Source: Enterococcus mundtii
GTDB lineage: Bacteria > Bacillota > Bacilli > Lactobacillales > Enterococcaceae
Reading direction: 5' to 3'
Assembly (NCBI RefSeq): GCF_002947535.1
Contig: NZ_PUAP01000050.1
Location: forward strand, 1-64,000
Length of the DNA: 64,000 bases
Within the stretch, counting starts at the first letter, position 1; each line of letters starts with the position of its first letter. A program made the translations under genes and the position numbers. Below the pieces are notes generated by a model. It was not told the DNA's origin and ran no database searches. It saw nothing but the letters and a program-made list of their open reading frames with translations. This document shows positions 1 to 7,645 of this stretch, in pieces.

Positions 1-151
1 ACATATTTACGTTGAATAACACACGATATTAACATTAGTTGTCTATTTATTTTTAGTATTATATATTTAAGAAGGGTATTGTCATCCTTTCTAAAGAAAG
101 CGTTTTTATAACAAAAGAATAATTTAAATTATAAAGTGGAAAGGAGAATAT

Positions 152-214
152 TTGAGAATAAGAGGAGAAATAAATTTTTTTTATGATGAAATACATAGGA
201 GGTATAAAAAATGA
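152..214 (+). other. possible 20-codon leader peptide (TTG start)
   Basis: A short frame opens at a TTG preceded by AAAGGAG at good spacing. It ends in a TGA that overlaps the ATG of the secreted protein at 211 (ATGA junction). The geometry would allow translational coupling. A TTG start and only 20 codons make it weak; it may be untranslated leader that happens to contain a ribosome-binding-like sequence. Confidence 0.15.
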
Positions 215-693
215 AAAAGTATATTTTATTGGGCATGAGTTTTGTTGTTTTTTCAATATTTGGAATCATGAATACTGAGGTGAAAGCTGAACAGATGACC
301 TTAACTTCCTCTGGGGAAACTGTTATTTATAATAAATTTGGACAAGAAGTCAAACCTGAAACACTGTTTGTACAACCAAGAGGCACAACATCCCCGACTA
401 CTTTAAAGTGGCTGAGGTTTGGATCTAACTATCACTCTAACCCATTTTCAGGAACAGGCACACGATATAGTGGCTATATTTTTGGAATTAATAATACAAA
501 TAAAGCTAAGTTGACTTTTTCATTAGGAGGATTTGCTTGCTTTGTGACTGATCGCCCCGATCCAGCTTCTGTAGTAAATATTTACAATATGCCTTTAAGC
601 GGATCTCCTTATACCTTAGAGACAGCTAGCTATTTTTATTTTGCTGTAGATAATCCTATTTGTGGACAAACTTATAGCATAATTCCATTATAG
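211..693 (+). CDS. small secreted protein of unknown function
   Basis: A 160-residue protein with a clear Sec signal peptide: Lys-rich start, hydrophobic core, probable cleavage after VKA near residue 26. There is no lipobox or LPxTG motif, so it is probably released. The mature part is rich in Thr, Ser, Gly and aromatic residues and carries two cysteines (FACFV and NPICGQ), which could form a disulfide. An ideal AGGAGG lies 7 bases before the ATG. I do not recognise the family. The early mature segment VIYNKFGQEVKP resembles IIMDKNGNKIDP in the next small gene, so the two may belong together. Confidence 0.7.
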   Translation: MKKYILLGMSFVVFSIFGIMNTEVKAEQMTLTSSGETVIYNKFGQEVKPETLFVQPRGTTSPTTLKWLRFGSNYHSNPFSGTGTRYSGYIFGINNTNKAKLTFSLGGFACFVTDRPDPASVVNIYNMPLSGSPYTLETASYFYFAVDNPICGQTYSIIPL

Positions 694-767
694 AAAAGAA
701 AAAAGGCATTATTTATATCTTTTTTGAAAATGATATGTGATATAATGTTCAAAAATTAGGAGTTTAT

Positions 768-947
768 ATGAAAAGAAAATCTCTATTTGTAATTTTATTG
801 ATTCTTCTAGTATCAATGATTTTTATTTGGTTATTTACTTCAAAAATAAAACATGATAAGAATGAAGTAAATCGTACAATAATTATGGATAAAAATGGAA
901 ATAAAATAGATCCTATCCAAAAAGTGACTGGAAATTTAGGAAAATGA
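768..947 (+). CDS. 59-residue membrane-anchored or secreted small protein
   Basis: A short gene with a TTAGGAG ribosome-binding site and an N-terminus (MKRKS, then about 19 hydrophobic residues) that reads as a signal peptide or single membrane anchor. The remaining 35 residues are charged and polar and contain IIMDKNGNKIDP, similar to VIYNKFGQEVKP in the secreted protein 75 bases upstream. The shared pattern, short spacing and same strand suggest a small two-gene unit. Function unknown. Confidence 0.5.
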   Translation: MKRKSLFVILLILLVSMIFIWLFTSKIKHDKNEVNRTIIMDKNGNKIDPIQKVTGNLGK

Positions 948-1388
948 GATAACTTACTATGCTTGTTTTTAAACAAATAATTAACTAAGTTCTTCTCTAA
1001 AAGTATGAATGAACCAATGAGGTATTTATAGAATAAGTATAAAATATGACTCATTGTCAAATAGTTTTATTTCAATTAAATCACCTTTAGTAAAATTTTC
1101 GGCGTGTCCTCTTTTAATATTATTAAACAATCTTAGAGAGAATGGCATGACAGGAACATCCGTACATAAATGTTTCAGCGAGACCTAATCTACCAAGGAA
1201 AGTATGTCAAATAAAACTGGAAAAATTTATCCTTTAAAAAGGAGAGTATCAAATAAACGGCCAGTGTCTATTTAGGGTACACCCTATTGTTACATTTTTC
1301 AGAGATTTTATTATTTCAATTTTAAGTAATATATATAATGTTGCAATAGTATACAAATTGTAATAATAAAAATGGACTGATGCATACT
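948..1388 (+). other. AT-rich intergenic region, no gene seen
   Basis: About 440 bases without a convincing coding frame on either strand; the longest minus-strand frame here is low-complexity and lacks a ribosome-binding site. It should contain the promoter of the lectin-like gene at 1441. I see no intact repeat, tRNA or terminator with a T-run. Confidence 0.4.
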
Positions 1389-1421
1389 GTATTTAAATAA
1401 ATTAAATATTTATTTAAATAC
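1389..1421 (+). promoter_or_regulatory. 14-bp perfect inverted repeat before the lectin-like gene
   Basis: GTATTTAAATAAAT and its exact complement are separated by five bases (TAAAT). The repeat ends 19 bases before the ATG at 1441, just upstream of the AGGAATGGGG ribosome-binding region. It is all A/T apart from its end pair, so it is more likely an operator or a weak 5' mRNA hairpin than a terminator. Confidence 0.4.
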
Positions 1422-1440
1422 ATAGGAATGGGGAAAAAAA

Positions 1441-2031
1441 ATGAAAGTAATGTCTAAATTATTATTAGGTGCGGTGGTTGGAGTAAGTTTATTCGCAGGA
1501 GGTAATTCTGTAGCTGCAGGTTCTATTGATGATGGAACTGACCATGGAGGCGTTTTTGATAATATACCAGTTTATGTTAAAAGTTATGAGGATAAGTCAT
1601 ATGCTCTTACTTGGAGTAAAGTAGCAAATATGGATGAAGTTAGCATGCAAAAGACTACTAACGATGACTCTCAAAAATGGGTTATGAAGTATGATAAAGC
1701 TACAAATACCTACAAACTTCAAACTTATTCACAATACTTCACTAGTACTGGTATGCAATACGGATATTTACATTCATCGTCTGGTTTTGATGTGAATAGT
1801 GATAGAATCGTAGGAGCAATTCCGTCATCGAAACCAGTGGAAGCACAACAATGGAAAATTCGTCATCTAGGGATGGTTTCGGGAAAAGGGAATGTATATC
1901 GATTGATTAATAATCATGAACAGCGAGTGTTGAGCCATAGAGGTACTTTATTGGGTGATAATAACTATTTAGTTACCCAAGAATTTAATGATGCTAGCTA
2001 TCAAACTTTTATTCTTACATCCGCTAGATAA
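1441..2031 (+). CDS. secreted beta-trefoil (ricin-type) lectin-like protein
   Basis: A 196-residue protein with a typical signal peptide (hydrophobic core LLLGAVVGVSLFAGG, probable cleavage after AAA/AG near residue 26) and no anchor. The mature part has QxW-type signatures of ricin-like beta-trefoil domains: SQKWVMKYDKATNTYKL and AQQWKIRH followed by GNVYRLINNHEQRVLS. This spacing fits one trefoil of about 150 residues. Such modules bind sugars; here there is no fused catalytic or toxin domain, so it would be a free secreted lectin. The family call is from motif reading only. It stands as a single gene. Confidence 0.6.
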   Translation: MKVMSKLLLGAVVGVSLFAGGNSVAAGSIDDGTDHGGVFDNIPVYVKSYEDKSYALTWSKVANMDEVSMQKTTNDDSQKWVMKYDKATNTYKLQTYSQYFTSTGMQYGYLHSSSGFDVNSDRIVGAIPSSKPVEAQQWKIRHLGMVSGKGNVYRLINNHEQRVLSHRGTLLGDNNYLVTQEFNDASYQTFILTSAR

Positions 2032-2175
2032 TTAGAGGGGATAGTTTAGTTCTTTATATCTTTTCTGATTTATGTCGATTGTACCAAATGATGTAAATTA
2101 AAAAAACACAACGAGAGTAGAACAATAATCTTTCTCGAAATACAATTAAGAGACCAATGTTGATAGATTGATATG

Positions 2176-2226
2176 CTCCCTATAAAGTAGGTAAGGAAAA
2201 AAATTCCAAATCTACTTTATAGGGAG
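2176..2226 (+). repeat. 15-bp perfect inverted repeat overlapping a ribosome-binding site
   Basis: CTCCCTATAAAGTAG (2176-2190) is exactly complemented at 2212-2226. The right arm ends in AGGGAG followed by TTTTTT and then the ATG at 2235. The hairpin therefore both resembles a terminator and would bury the Shine-Dalgarno sequence of the transposase-like frame. Hairpins of this kind protect several insertion sequences from read-through expression. Confidence 0.55.
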
Positions 2227-2234
2227 TTTTTTGT

Positions 2235-2438
2235 ATGCCTAAGAAAAGCCTTTGTTCTCCAGAAGAAACATATCAGGTCATTTCAGAGGTGATAGATGGT
2301 CGTTGCAACGTGAATAGTATCACTAAGAAATATTCTCTTTCCATTGGGATTATAGAAAGTTGGGTGCATAAATATAACGAGAATGCATTTGAGGGGGTAA
2401 AAGAGGCGAAACCCTGGAATAAGTTATTGATAGTATAA
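2235..2438 (+). pseudogene. transposase OrfA-like helix-turn-helix fragment
   Basis: A 67-residue frame whose first 55 residues read as an IS3/IS150-type OrfA N-terminus: SPEETYQVISEVIDG, then a helix-turn-helix SITKKYSLSIGIIESWVHKY. It stops abruptly and no OrfB or integrase core follows, so it is a remnant. The start follows AGGGAG at 8 bases, but that site lies in the hairpin just upstream. It is read as a scrap of an insertion sequence rather than a functional regulator, though a small HTH protein cannot be excluded. Confidence 0.5.
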
Positions 2439-2592
2439 AATTTTCCGAAGTGAACAAAATTTCACATCAGTCCTTATCATTTCGTTACAACATAGTTAAG
2501 TATATATATAAATTTCTCCGATTAATTAAACTGAAAAGTTATTAATAATATACGTTATAATAATACTGATAAATTAAATAGAGGTGTTCAAT

Positions 2593-3324
2593 ATGAAAAA
2601 AATAGTACCAATCAGTATTTTATTATTAATTCTTCTTACCGGATGTGGATCAAAAAATACTGAAACAGCTCAATCCACCAATGGTCAAATAATTCAAAGT
2701 ATTAATGAAACGGAATCCTCATCTAATACAAGTGAGAATCATTCACAACAATCAACTGTTCAAAAATCAGAAGAAACAACTTCTACTCTTTCAGAAAGCA
2801 AGACAATAGAGTCTACTGTCTCAGAGAGTGAAATAACTGAAAGCGAACAGTCAACAACGATTCCAGAGGATTCAGCAACATCCTCAACAGTACCCTCGGA
2901 ATCCATAAATGATCCGTTAAGTGTTTACTCAGACGAACAAATTGAATATGCACGTGTGTGGTTAACTATTAATGGTATAGCTTATAAAAATGATTTAGGT
3001 AATGCAGGTTTTACATTAAATGTTACCCATTCTCCAGCGGGTACAAAAATCAATCCTTATGATGAGAATAGTATAGTTTATCCACAAGAGACAGTGACCT
3101 TAACCGGAAAATATGGGTATCAAGGTTTAGTTGTTTATTCTAGTAACCATGATGGTTCAATAATGTATTATCCTGTACCAAGTCACTTTCAACAGTCAGA
3201 TGATCCAGTTATTATGAAGCAGGAAGAACAGAAAATACTCGATAATGCGCAGAGAATAACTATACCTACTGGAAATACAGAAGATATCCAGATGTTGATC
3301 AGTGCGATGAATATATTTAACTAA
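2593..3324 (+). CDS. lipoprotein with Ser/Thr-rich linker and conserved C-terminal domain
   Basis: A 243-residue lipoprotein. The ATG at 2593 is preferred to the in-frame GTG at 2584 because the GAGGTG ribosome-binding site lies 7 bases upstream of it. Signal peptide with lipobox LLTGC, lipidated Cys18. Residues ~20-110 are a low-complexity Ser/Thr/Glu linker that would span the cell wall. The C-terminal ~140 residues (from DEQIEYARVWLTI through YYPVPSHF) form a compact domain that I associate with lipoproteins of lactic acid bacteria; function unknown. It converges with another Ser/Thr-linker lipoprotein at 3454-4107, with a shared terminator between. Confidence 0.65.
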   Translation: MKKIVPISILLLILLTGCGSKNTETAQSTNGQIIQSINETESSSNTSENHSQQSTVQKSEETTSTLSESKTIESTVSESEITESEQSTTIPEDSATSSTVPSESINDPLSVYSDEQIEYARVWLTINGIAYKNDLGNAGFTLNVTHSPAGTKINPYDENSIVYPQETVTLTGKYGYQGLVVYSSNHDGSIMYYPVPSHFQQSDDPVIMKQEEQKILDNAQRITIPTGNTEDIQMLISAMNIFN

Positions 3325-3365
3325 GTAAAAAATATCCTATACTAGCTTTACTGATATTTAAAAAA

Positions 3366-3384
3366 TAATATATATATATATATA
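3366..3384. repeat. TA dinucleotide run
   Basis: A run of alternating T and A directly abuts the terminator hairpin. It is a candidate slippage-prone microsatellite but lies outside any gene. Confidence 0.6.
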
Positions 3385-3426
3385 AACAAACAAGTACCTT
3401 GTTCTTTAGCAAGGTACTTGTTTGTT
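3385..3426. terminator. bidirectional terminator hairpin
   Basis: A perfect 17-bp stem (AACAAACAAGTACCTTG and complement) with an 8-base loop lies between two convergent lipoprotein genes. The T-rich outer arms serve both directions. Confidence 0.8.
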
Positions 3427-3453
3427 AGCTTAAGTGAGATTTTATTCATAATA

Positions 3454-4107
3454 TCAATGTGTAACTGGAACTTTAAATTTTATTGAACTAAAATCTTGGC
3501 TATTTTGGTTGACTAAATCACGCACGTAATAATATTCAACGTTAATTTCATCAACGTTAGTATTCTTCATATCATCGTCTAATAAGAAGTAAGCTTGGAC
3601 CACACCTGTGGTTCCCAATTTTAAAGGAGCTGTCTCTGGCTGACCGCTTGGTTGGTGTTGTAATGTAGGATAAACATTAATGCCATCTTCTGTAACTAAA
3701 TCAAAGTTTCTATAAAATTGCGAACCATCGTTAAAACCATTAATTGAATGGTTTGTCATGCGAATGTCAAGTCTGATGATAGTGTCTAATTTTGGAACTA
3801 AGTAGGTTTGTCCTCGAGTGACATCATCAGGCTGGGCACTGGCCTTAATAATTTCGATAGTAACTGCAGGTTCTCCATTTAAGTAGATTGTGGCCGGATC
3901 GTTTAATCCATGAAGTGTTGTCGTATCATTTGATGATTCGCTCTCTGAATCTGAGTGATCAGAGGGTGTTGCGGATGATTCATTATCTGTAGTTACTGTA
4001 CTAGCGATTACCGAAGAGACTGTGTTTGTAGGACTTGTAGGTTTGCAGCTTGTTAATGTAACCAAAAAAAATAAGCTACTCATTGTTAAAAAAACCTTGT
4101 TTTTCAT
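3454..4107 (-). CDS. lipoprotein with DUF4352-like domain
   Basis: A 217-residue lipoprotein. The start at 4107 has AGGAG 11 bases upstream; the longer frame to 4149 adds 14 residues ahead of the signal peptide with no ribosome-binding site. Lipobox LTSC, lipidated Cys21, then a Ser/Thr/Asp linker to about residue 68. The C-terminal ~145 residues look like a secreted immunoglobulin-like beta domain of the DUF4352 type (RLDIRMTNHS, FDLVTEDGINVYP, GVVQAYFLLDDD, VEYYYV). Such domains occur in surface lipoproteins of Gram-positive bacteria, usually without known ligand. The domain name is tentative. Confidence 0.6.
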   Translation of the reverse strand: MKNKVFLTMSSLFFLVTLTSCKPTSPTNTVSSVIASTVTTDNESSATPSDHSDSESESSNDTTTLHGLNDPATIYLNGEPAVTIEIIKASAQPDDVTRGQTYLVPKLDTIIRLDIRMTNHSINGFNDGSQFYRNFDLVTEDGINVYPTLQHQPSGQPETAPLKLGTTGVVQAYFLLDDDMKNTNVDEINVEYYYVRDLVNQNSQDFSSIKFKVPVTH

Positions 4108-4247
4108 ATACTCGTGAACTCCTAAGTGATAGATATAGTTTGAATACATATTATTATAACGATGGATATTTTAAAGTAAAGAACAAACTAGGATACTTTC
4201 TTCTGGTAATGAAGAGCAAAAATAAGCATTATCCTAGATTATCTATA

Positions 4248-4299
4248 AAAGAAATATCGACTATAAAACTTTCTCCAAGTTTTTAGTCGATATTTCTTT
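4248..4299. terminator. long terminator hairpin downstream of the AraC regulator
   Basis: Outer arms of 16 bases (AAAGAAATATCGACTA) pair perfectly, a single bulged T follows, and an inner 7-bp stem AAAACTT/AAGTTTT closes on TCTCC. It lies 95 bases past the end of the minus-strand regulator gene and has T-rich flanks on both strands. Confidence 0.7.
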
Positions 4300-4394
4300 A
4301 TATTCAGTAACTATCTATGAGAGTTGTCCTAGTCTTTTCCACTATCGCTAGTTGATGGGGTGAAAAAGCTACTGGTAATAATCAAGAAATAGGC

Positions 4395-5339
4395 TCATAT
4401 ATTGGTGAAATCGCACATTTTTTTCCGATAACCTGTCGGAGTCATTTGCGTTTCACGTTTAAACAGGCTAGTGAAGTAATTAGGGTCTTCAAAACCAGCT
4501 TCCAAGGCAATATCGATGATTTTCAACTCTGTATGCAGTAACAGGTACTCGGCTTTTTTGATGCGCATTTGATTTAAATACGTGAAAAAAGTCATACGAA
4601 AATGTTTTTTAAAAAAACGACAGAAATGCTCTTTGCTATATCCAATATGACGACTGATTGCTTCAAGAGTGATCGTGTTTTGGTAATTTTCTTCAAGGTA
4701 TAGAATGATTTTTTTACAGCGATAGGTGTTGAGTTTGTTTTTACTAGCAACTAGTTTCGCAGGATTTACTTGAGTACTACAGCGCGAAAAATGTTTGATC
4801 AGTAAGAACAATTGTGCTTTGATCGTCAGTTCAAAGCGAGATTCTTTCAGGGCAAATGTATCAATGATCGTGGTAACAAGTTGTTGGATTTCCGCAATAC
4901 TTGAACAATCATTTGCAAAATGGATCGCTGCTTGTTCTGGTGAATGGAGCAATGGATCAAGATAAGTTTGCTGTATATGATCGGAAACGCGACTTTCAAT
5001 GAATGAAGCATCAAATACGATGGCAAAAAAAGCACAGGCATTCACTTGGTGATTGAGTGCTTCATGTAATTGATTCGCAGGAATAAACATAACCTCTCCT
5101 TCATGAACAACGTAAGATACTCCTTCTATTTTGACTTCCATGAGTCCTCGATAGACATAAAGAATCTCTAGTTCTCGATGCCAATGGGGGTGGATCATAT
5201 TTTCCTGATGGGCGGGATGATTCGTATAGTGAACGGCAATTGGAAACAAACTATCGCCATGTTCGGTCATTTCCTTTAGTGTCGTATCAATATCTTGTTG
5301 ACTGGGATTGGGGGTAAAAATATCGTTTGGTCTAAACAT
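4395..5339 (-). CDS. AraC-family regulator of the alpha-xyloside operon
   Basis: A 314-residue regulator with the usual layout: N-terminal cupin sugar-binding fold (HPHWHRELEILYVYRG, HEGEVMFIPANQLHE, residues ~45-105) and a C-terminal pair of helix-turn-helix motifs (residues ~205-310; HIGYSKEHFCRFFKKHF and AGFEDPNYFTSLFKRE, the AraC signature). The ATG at 5339 is favoured over the GTG at 5342 because GGAGG is then 7 bases away. It is divergent from the transport/alpha-xylosidase genes at 5450 and shares a 110-base intergenic region, so it is inferred to activate them in response to a xyloside. Confidence 0.85.
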   Translation of the reverse strand: MFRPNDIFTPNPSQQDIDTTLKEMTEHGDSLFPIAVHYTNHPAHQENMIHPHWHRELEILYVYRGLMEVKIEGVSYVVHEGEVMFIPANQLHEALNHQVNACAFFAIVFDASFIESRVSDHIQQTYLDPLLHSPEQAAIHFANDCSSIAEIQQLVTTIIDTFALKESRFELTIKAQLFLLIKHFSRCSTQVNPAKLVASKNKLNTYRCKKIILYLEENYQNTITLEAISRHIGYSKEHFCRFFKKHFRMTFFTYLNQMRIKKAEYLLLHTELKIIDIALEAGFEDPNYFTSLFKRETQMTPTGYRKKMCDFTNI

Positions 5340-5383
5340 CACATTTCCTCCATTTTGATCAATATTACAAGGTATTTTGATTA

Positions 5384-5421
5384 AGATAGCGATTACATAC
5401 CGTTGTAAATATCAATATAAT
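5384..5421 (+). promoter_or_regulatory. promoter with cre-like site for the xyloside operon
   Basis: TATAAT at 5416-5421 with TTACAT 17 bases upstream (5393-5398). AGATAGCGATTACA (5384-5397) matches the catabolite-responsive consensus TGWAANCGNTNWCA at 12 of 14 positions and overlaps the -35, a geometry for CcpA repression. Imperfectly inverted GATCAATATTACAA and TTGTAAATATCAAT flank it and could bind the AraC regulator. Confidence 0.45.
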
Positions 5422-5449
5422 CAATTTGTGAATAAGAGGAGGAATGATC

Positions 5450-6730
5450 ATGAAGAAACAACGAAGATTTTTGCTACTTGCTTTTGTCATGGTGTTAGGA
5501 ATTACTGGCTGCGGTACGGCACAAAGCGAGTCTTCAGATGATGGTAGTGTAACATTAGAGATTTTCAATATCAAGACAGAAACAGCCGAGCAAATGGATG
5601 CCTTAGTGGAGGATTTCGAGAAAGACCATCCGCAAATCAAGATCAACTTGACGACGGTTGGCGGAGGAACCGATGCGACAGCAGCGCTGCAATCAAAATT
5701 TTCCTCAGGGGATGAACCAGATATCTTTATGTTGGGTGGCTTGGCGGATACGCAGATCTGGCAACATAAACTCTATGATCTTGGGGAAACGACATTAGCA
5801 AAACAGGCAATTGAGGGAACATTGGAGGGCGCCACACTCGACGAGACGATCTATGGGGTGCCGATGAATATCGAAGGATATGGTTGGTTGATCAATCAGG
5901 AGATTTTTAAACAAGCCGGAATCGATAGTGGATCAATCAACTCCTTTGAGTCATTTGAAGAAGCCGTTCAATTATTGGATAGAAAAAAAGACGAACTTGG
6001 GCTACAAGGCGTATTTGGTTTTAGTGGAGCAGAAACGTGGGTATCCAGTCAGTATAGTTCGAATTTTCTTGCTCCGGAGTTTGAGAACAGCTTAGAAGTG
6101 ACCTATGAAGCACCGGAATTAAGCGTAGATTATGCCGAGCAAATGAAAAACTACACCGACTTAGTCATTAAGTACAATGCACAACCAATGGAGGCAATGG
6201 ATTACAGTACGTCCGTTGAAGAGTTATTTGCCAGTGAAAAGGTGGCTATCATCCATCAAGGCAATTGGATCGTGCCGACATTGGATAGCTTAGATGAGAC
6301 GTTCACGAAAGAAAAACTAGGGATTCTTCCTATGCAGATCGAATCATCAGGGGAAAGCAACATCGTGGCGGGGCCAGCTTGGTATTGGGGGGTCAATAAA
6401 GACAAAGACCAAGAAGTCATTGATGCGTCGATCGAATTTTTAACGTGGATGTATACGGATGAGCAAGCGATGACAGCAATCGTTGATGAGTTTCAATTTA
6501 TTCCGGCTTATACCAACTTTTCCAGCGAAGCGATCAATGATCCGTTATCCAAAGAAATCTATACGTATTTAAGCGAAGGTAAAACCGTTCCATGGGTCCA
6601 TAATTCCTATCCAGATGGGTTTGGGCAAAATATATTTGGCGTCCAGATCCAAGCGTATGCAGCCGATCGAATCTCTTGGGAGGAGTTTATCGATACCTTG
6701 CAGACCAGTTGGGCACAAGAGAGGAAGTAA
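5450..6730 (+). CDS. ABC transporter sugar-binding lipoprotein
   Basis: A 426-residue extracellular solute-binding protein of the MalE/MsmE family (CUT1 class). Lipobox ITGC with Cys21 marks it as membrane-tethered. Family features: LEIFNIKTETAEQMDALVEDFEK, the GDEPDIFML segment, and a C-terminal half rich in aromatic residues (AGPAWYWGVNK, TWMYTDEQAM). The ATG at 5450 is preferred to 5444, which would leave only one base to GAGGAGG. It is the first gene of an operon with two permeases and a GH31 enzyme, so the substrate is inferred to be an alpha-xyloside such as isoprimeverose or a xyloglucan fragment. Confidence 0.9.
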   Translation: MKKQRRFLLLAFVMVLGITGCGTAQSESSDDGSVTLEIFNIKTETAEQMDALVEDFEKDHPQIKINLTTVGGGTDATAALQSKFSSGDEPDIFMLGGLADTQIWQHKLYDLGETTLAKQAIEGTLEGATLDETIYGVPMNIEGYGWLINQEIFKQAGIDSGSINSFESFEEAVQLLDRKKDELGLQGVFGFSGAETWVSSQYSSNFLAPEFENSLEVTYEAPELSVDYAEQMKNYTDLVIKYNAQPMEAMDYSTSVEELFASEKVAIIHQGNWIVPTLDSLDETFTKEKLGILPMQIESSGESNIVAGPAWYWGVNKDKDQEVIDASIEFLTWMYTDEQAMTAIVDEFQFIPAYTNFSSEAINDPLSKEIYTYLSEGKTVPWVHNSYPDGFGQNIFGVQIQAYAADRISWEEFIDTLQTSWAQERK

Positions 6731-6778
6731 AGTGGTGAACTGCTAGTTTTTATCTAGTGAGACACAAGGAGGGTTCTC

Positions 6779-7645
6779 ATGTTAACAAATCGCACAAAAG
6801 CTTTTTGGTTACTACTTGCACCAGCGTTATTGGCGTTAGCGATTGTTTTATTCATTCCATTAATGACAGGGGGGTATTACTCACTCACAAACTGGAATGG
6901 CAATACAGTAGGTGAATTCGTTGGATTTGAAAACTATCTTCGGGCATTTAATGATCAAGGATTTATCGACAGTTTACTGTTTACCGCAAAATTCTCATTT
7001 TTCAGTGTGATTTTGATCAACATCGTGGCTTTAGGTCTAGCGATGTTCGTGACACAAAAATTAGGTAGATGGACGACTTTTTTCCGTACAATCTTTTTCA
7101 TGCCAAATCTGATTGGAGGGATCATCCTAGGATTTATTTGGCAGTTTATTTTCAATAAAGCATTTGAAAGTCTAGCAACTATGACGGGTATCAATTTTTT
7201 TGCTGGTTGGCTGAACACGCCGGAAACGGGGTTTTGGGGGCTCATTATTTTATTTGTTTGGCAAATGAGTGGCTATATGATGCTGATCTATATCTCCTTT
7301 CTCAACAATATTCCAGAAGAGATTTTGGAAGCGGCAGATATGGATGGGGCGAATCCTTTGCAAGTCTTTTTCCGTATCAAATTACCCATGTTGATGCCAG
7401 CTTTCACCGTCACTTTGTTCTTGACGTTGTCCAACGCATTTAAAATCTATGATCAAAACTTAGCTTTGACACAAGGTGGGCCGTTCAATTCCACACAAAT
7501 GGTGGCGATGAATATCTACAATGAAGCATTCGGGATGCGAAAAATGGGCTATGCACAGGCTAAAGCGGTGATTTTTCTGGTTATTATTGTGATCATCTCA
7601 GTGGTTCAAATCTCGCTGACACGAAAAAAGGAGGTCAGTGCATGA
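6779..7645 (+). CDS. ABC sugar permease (MalF/UgpA type)
   Basis: A 288-residue inner membrane protein with six predicted hydrophobic spans and the binding-protein-dependent permease EAA loop near residue 185 (EEILEAADMDGANPLQVFFRIKLP), which contacts the ATPase. AGGAGGG precedes the ATG. Its 3' end overlaps the next permease by 4 bases (ATGA), indicating coupled translation. Together they would form the heterodimeric channel of a CUT1 transporter. No ATPase gene is in the operon; in this class a shared MsmK-type ATPase encoded elsewhere usually powers several importers. Confidence 0.92.
   Translation: MLTNRTKAFWLLLAPALLALAIVLFIPLMTGGYYSLTNWNGNTVGEFVGFENYLRAFNDQGFIDSLLFTAKFSFFSVILINIVALGLAMFVTQKLGRWTTFFRTIFFMPNLIGGIILGFIWQFIFNKAFESLATMTGINFFAGWLNTPETGFWGLIILFVWQMSGYMMLIYISFLNNIPEEILEAADMDGANPLQVFFRIKLPMLMPAFTVTLFLTLSNAFKIYDQNLALTQGGPFNSTQMVAMNIYNEAFGMRKMGYAQAKAVIFLVIIVIISVVQISLTRKKEVSA

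Noticed and set aside
764-1060. 98-codon minus-strand frame
   Set aside because: It is low-complexity hydrophobic sequence, antisense to the small plus-strand gene at 768-947, without a ribosome-binding site.
4083-4286. 67-codon plus-strand frame
   Set aside because: It runs antisense through the start of the lipoprotein gene and into a terminator hairpin, with no ribosome-binding site.
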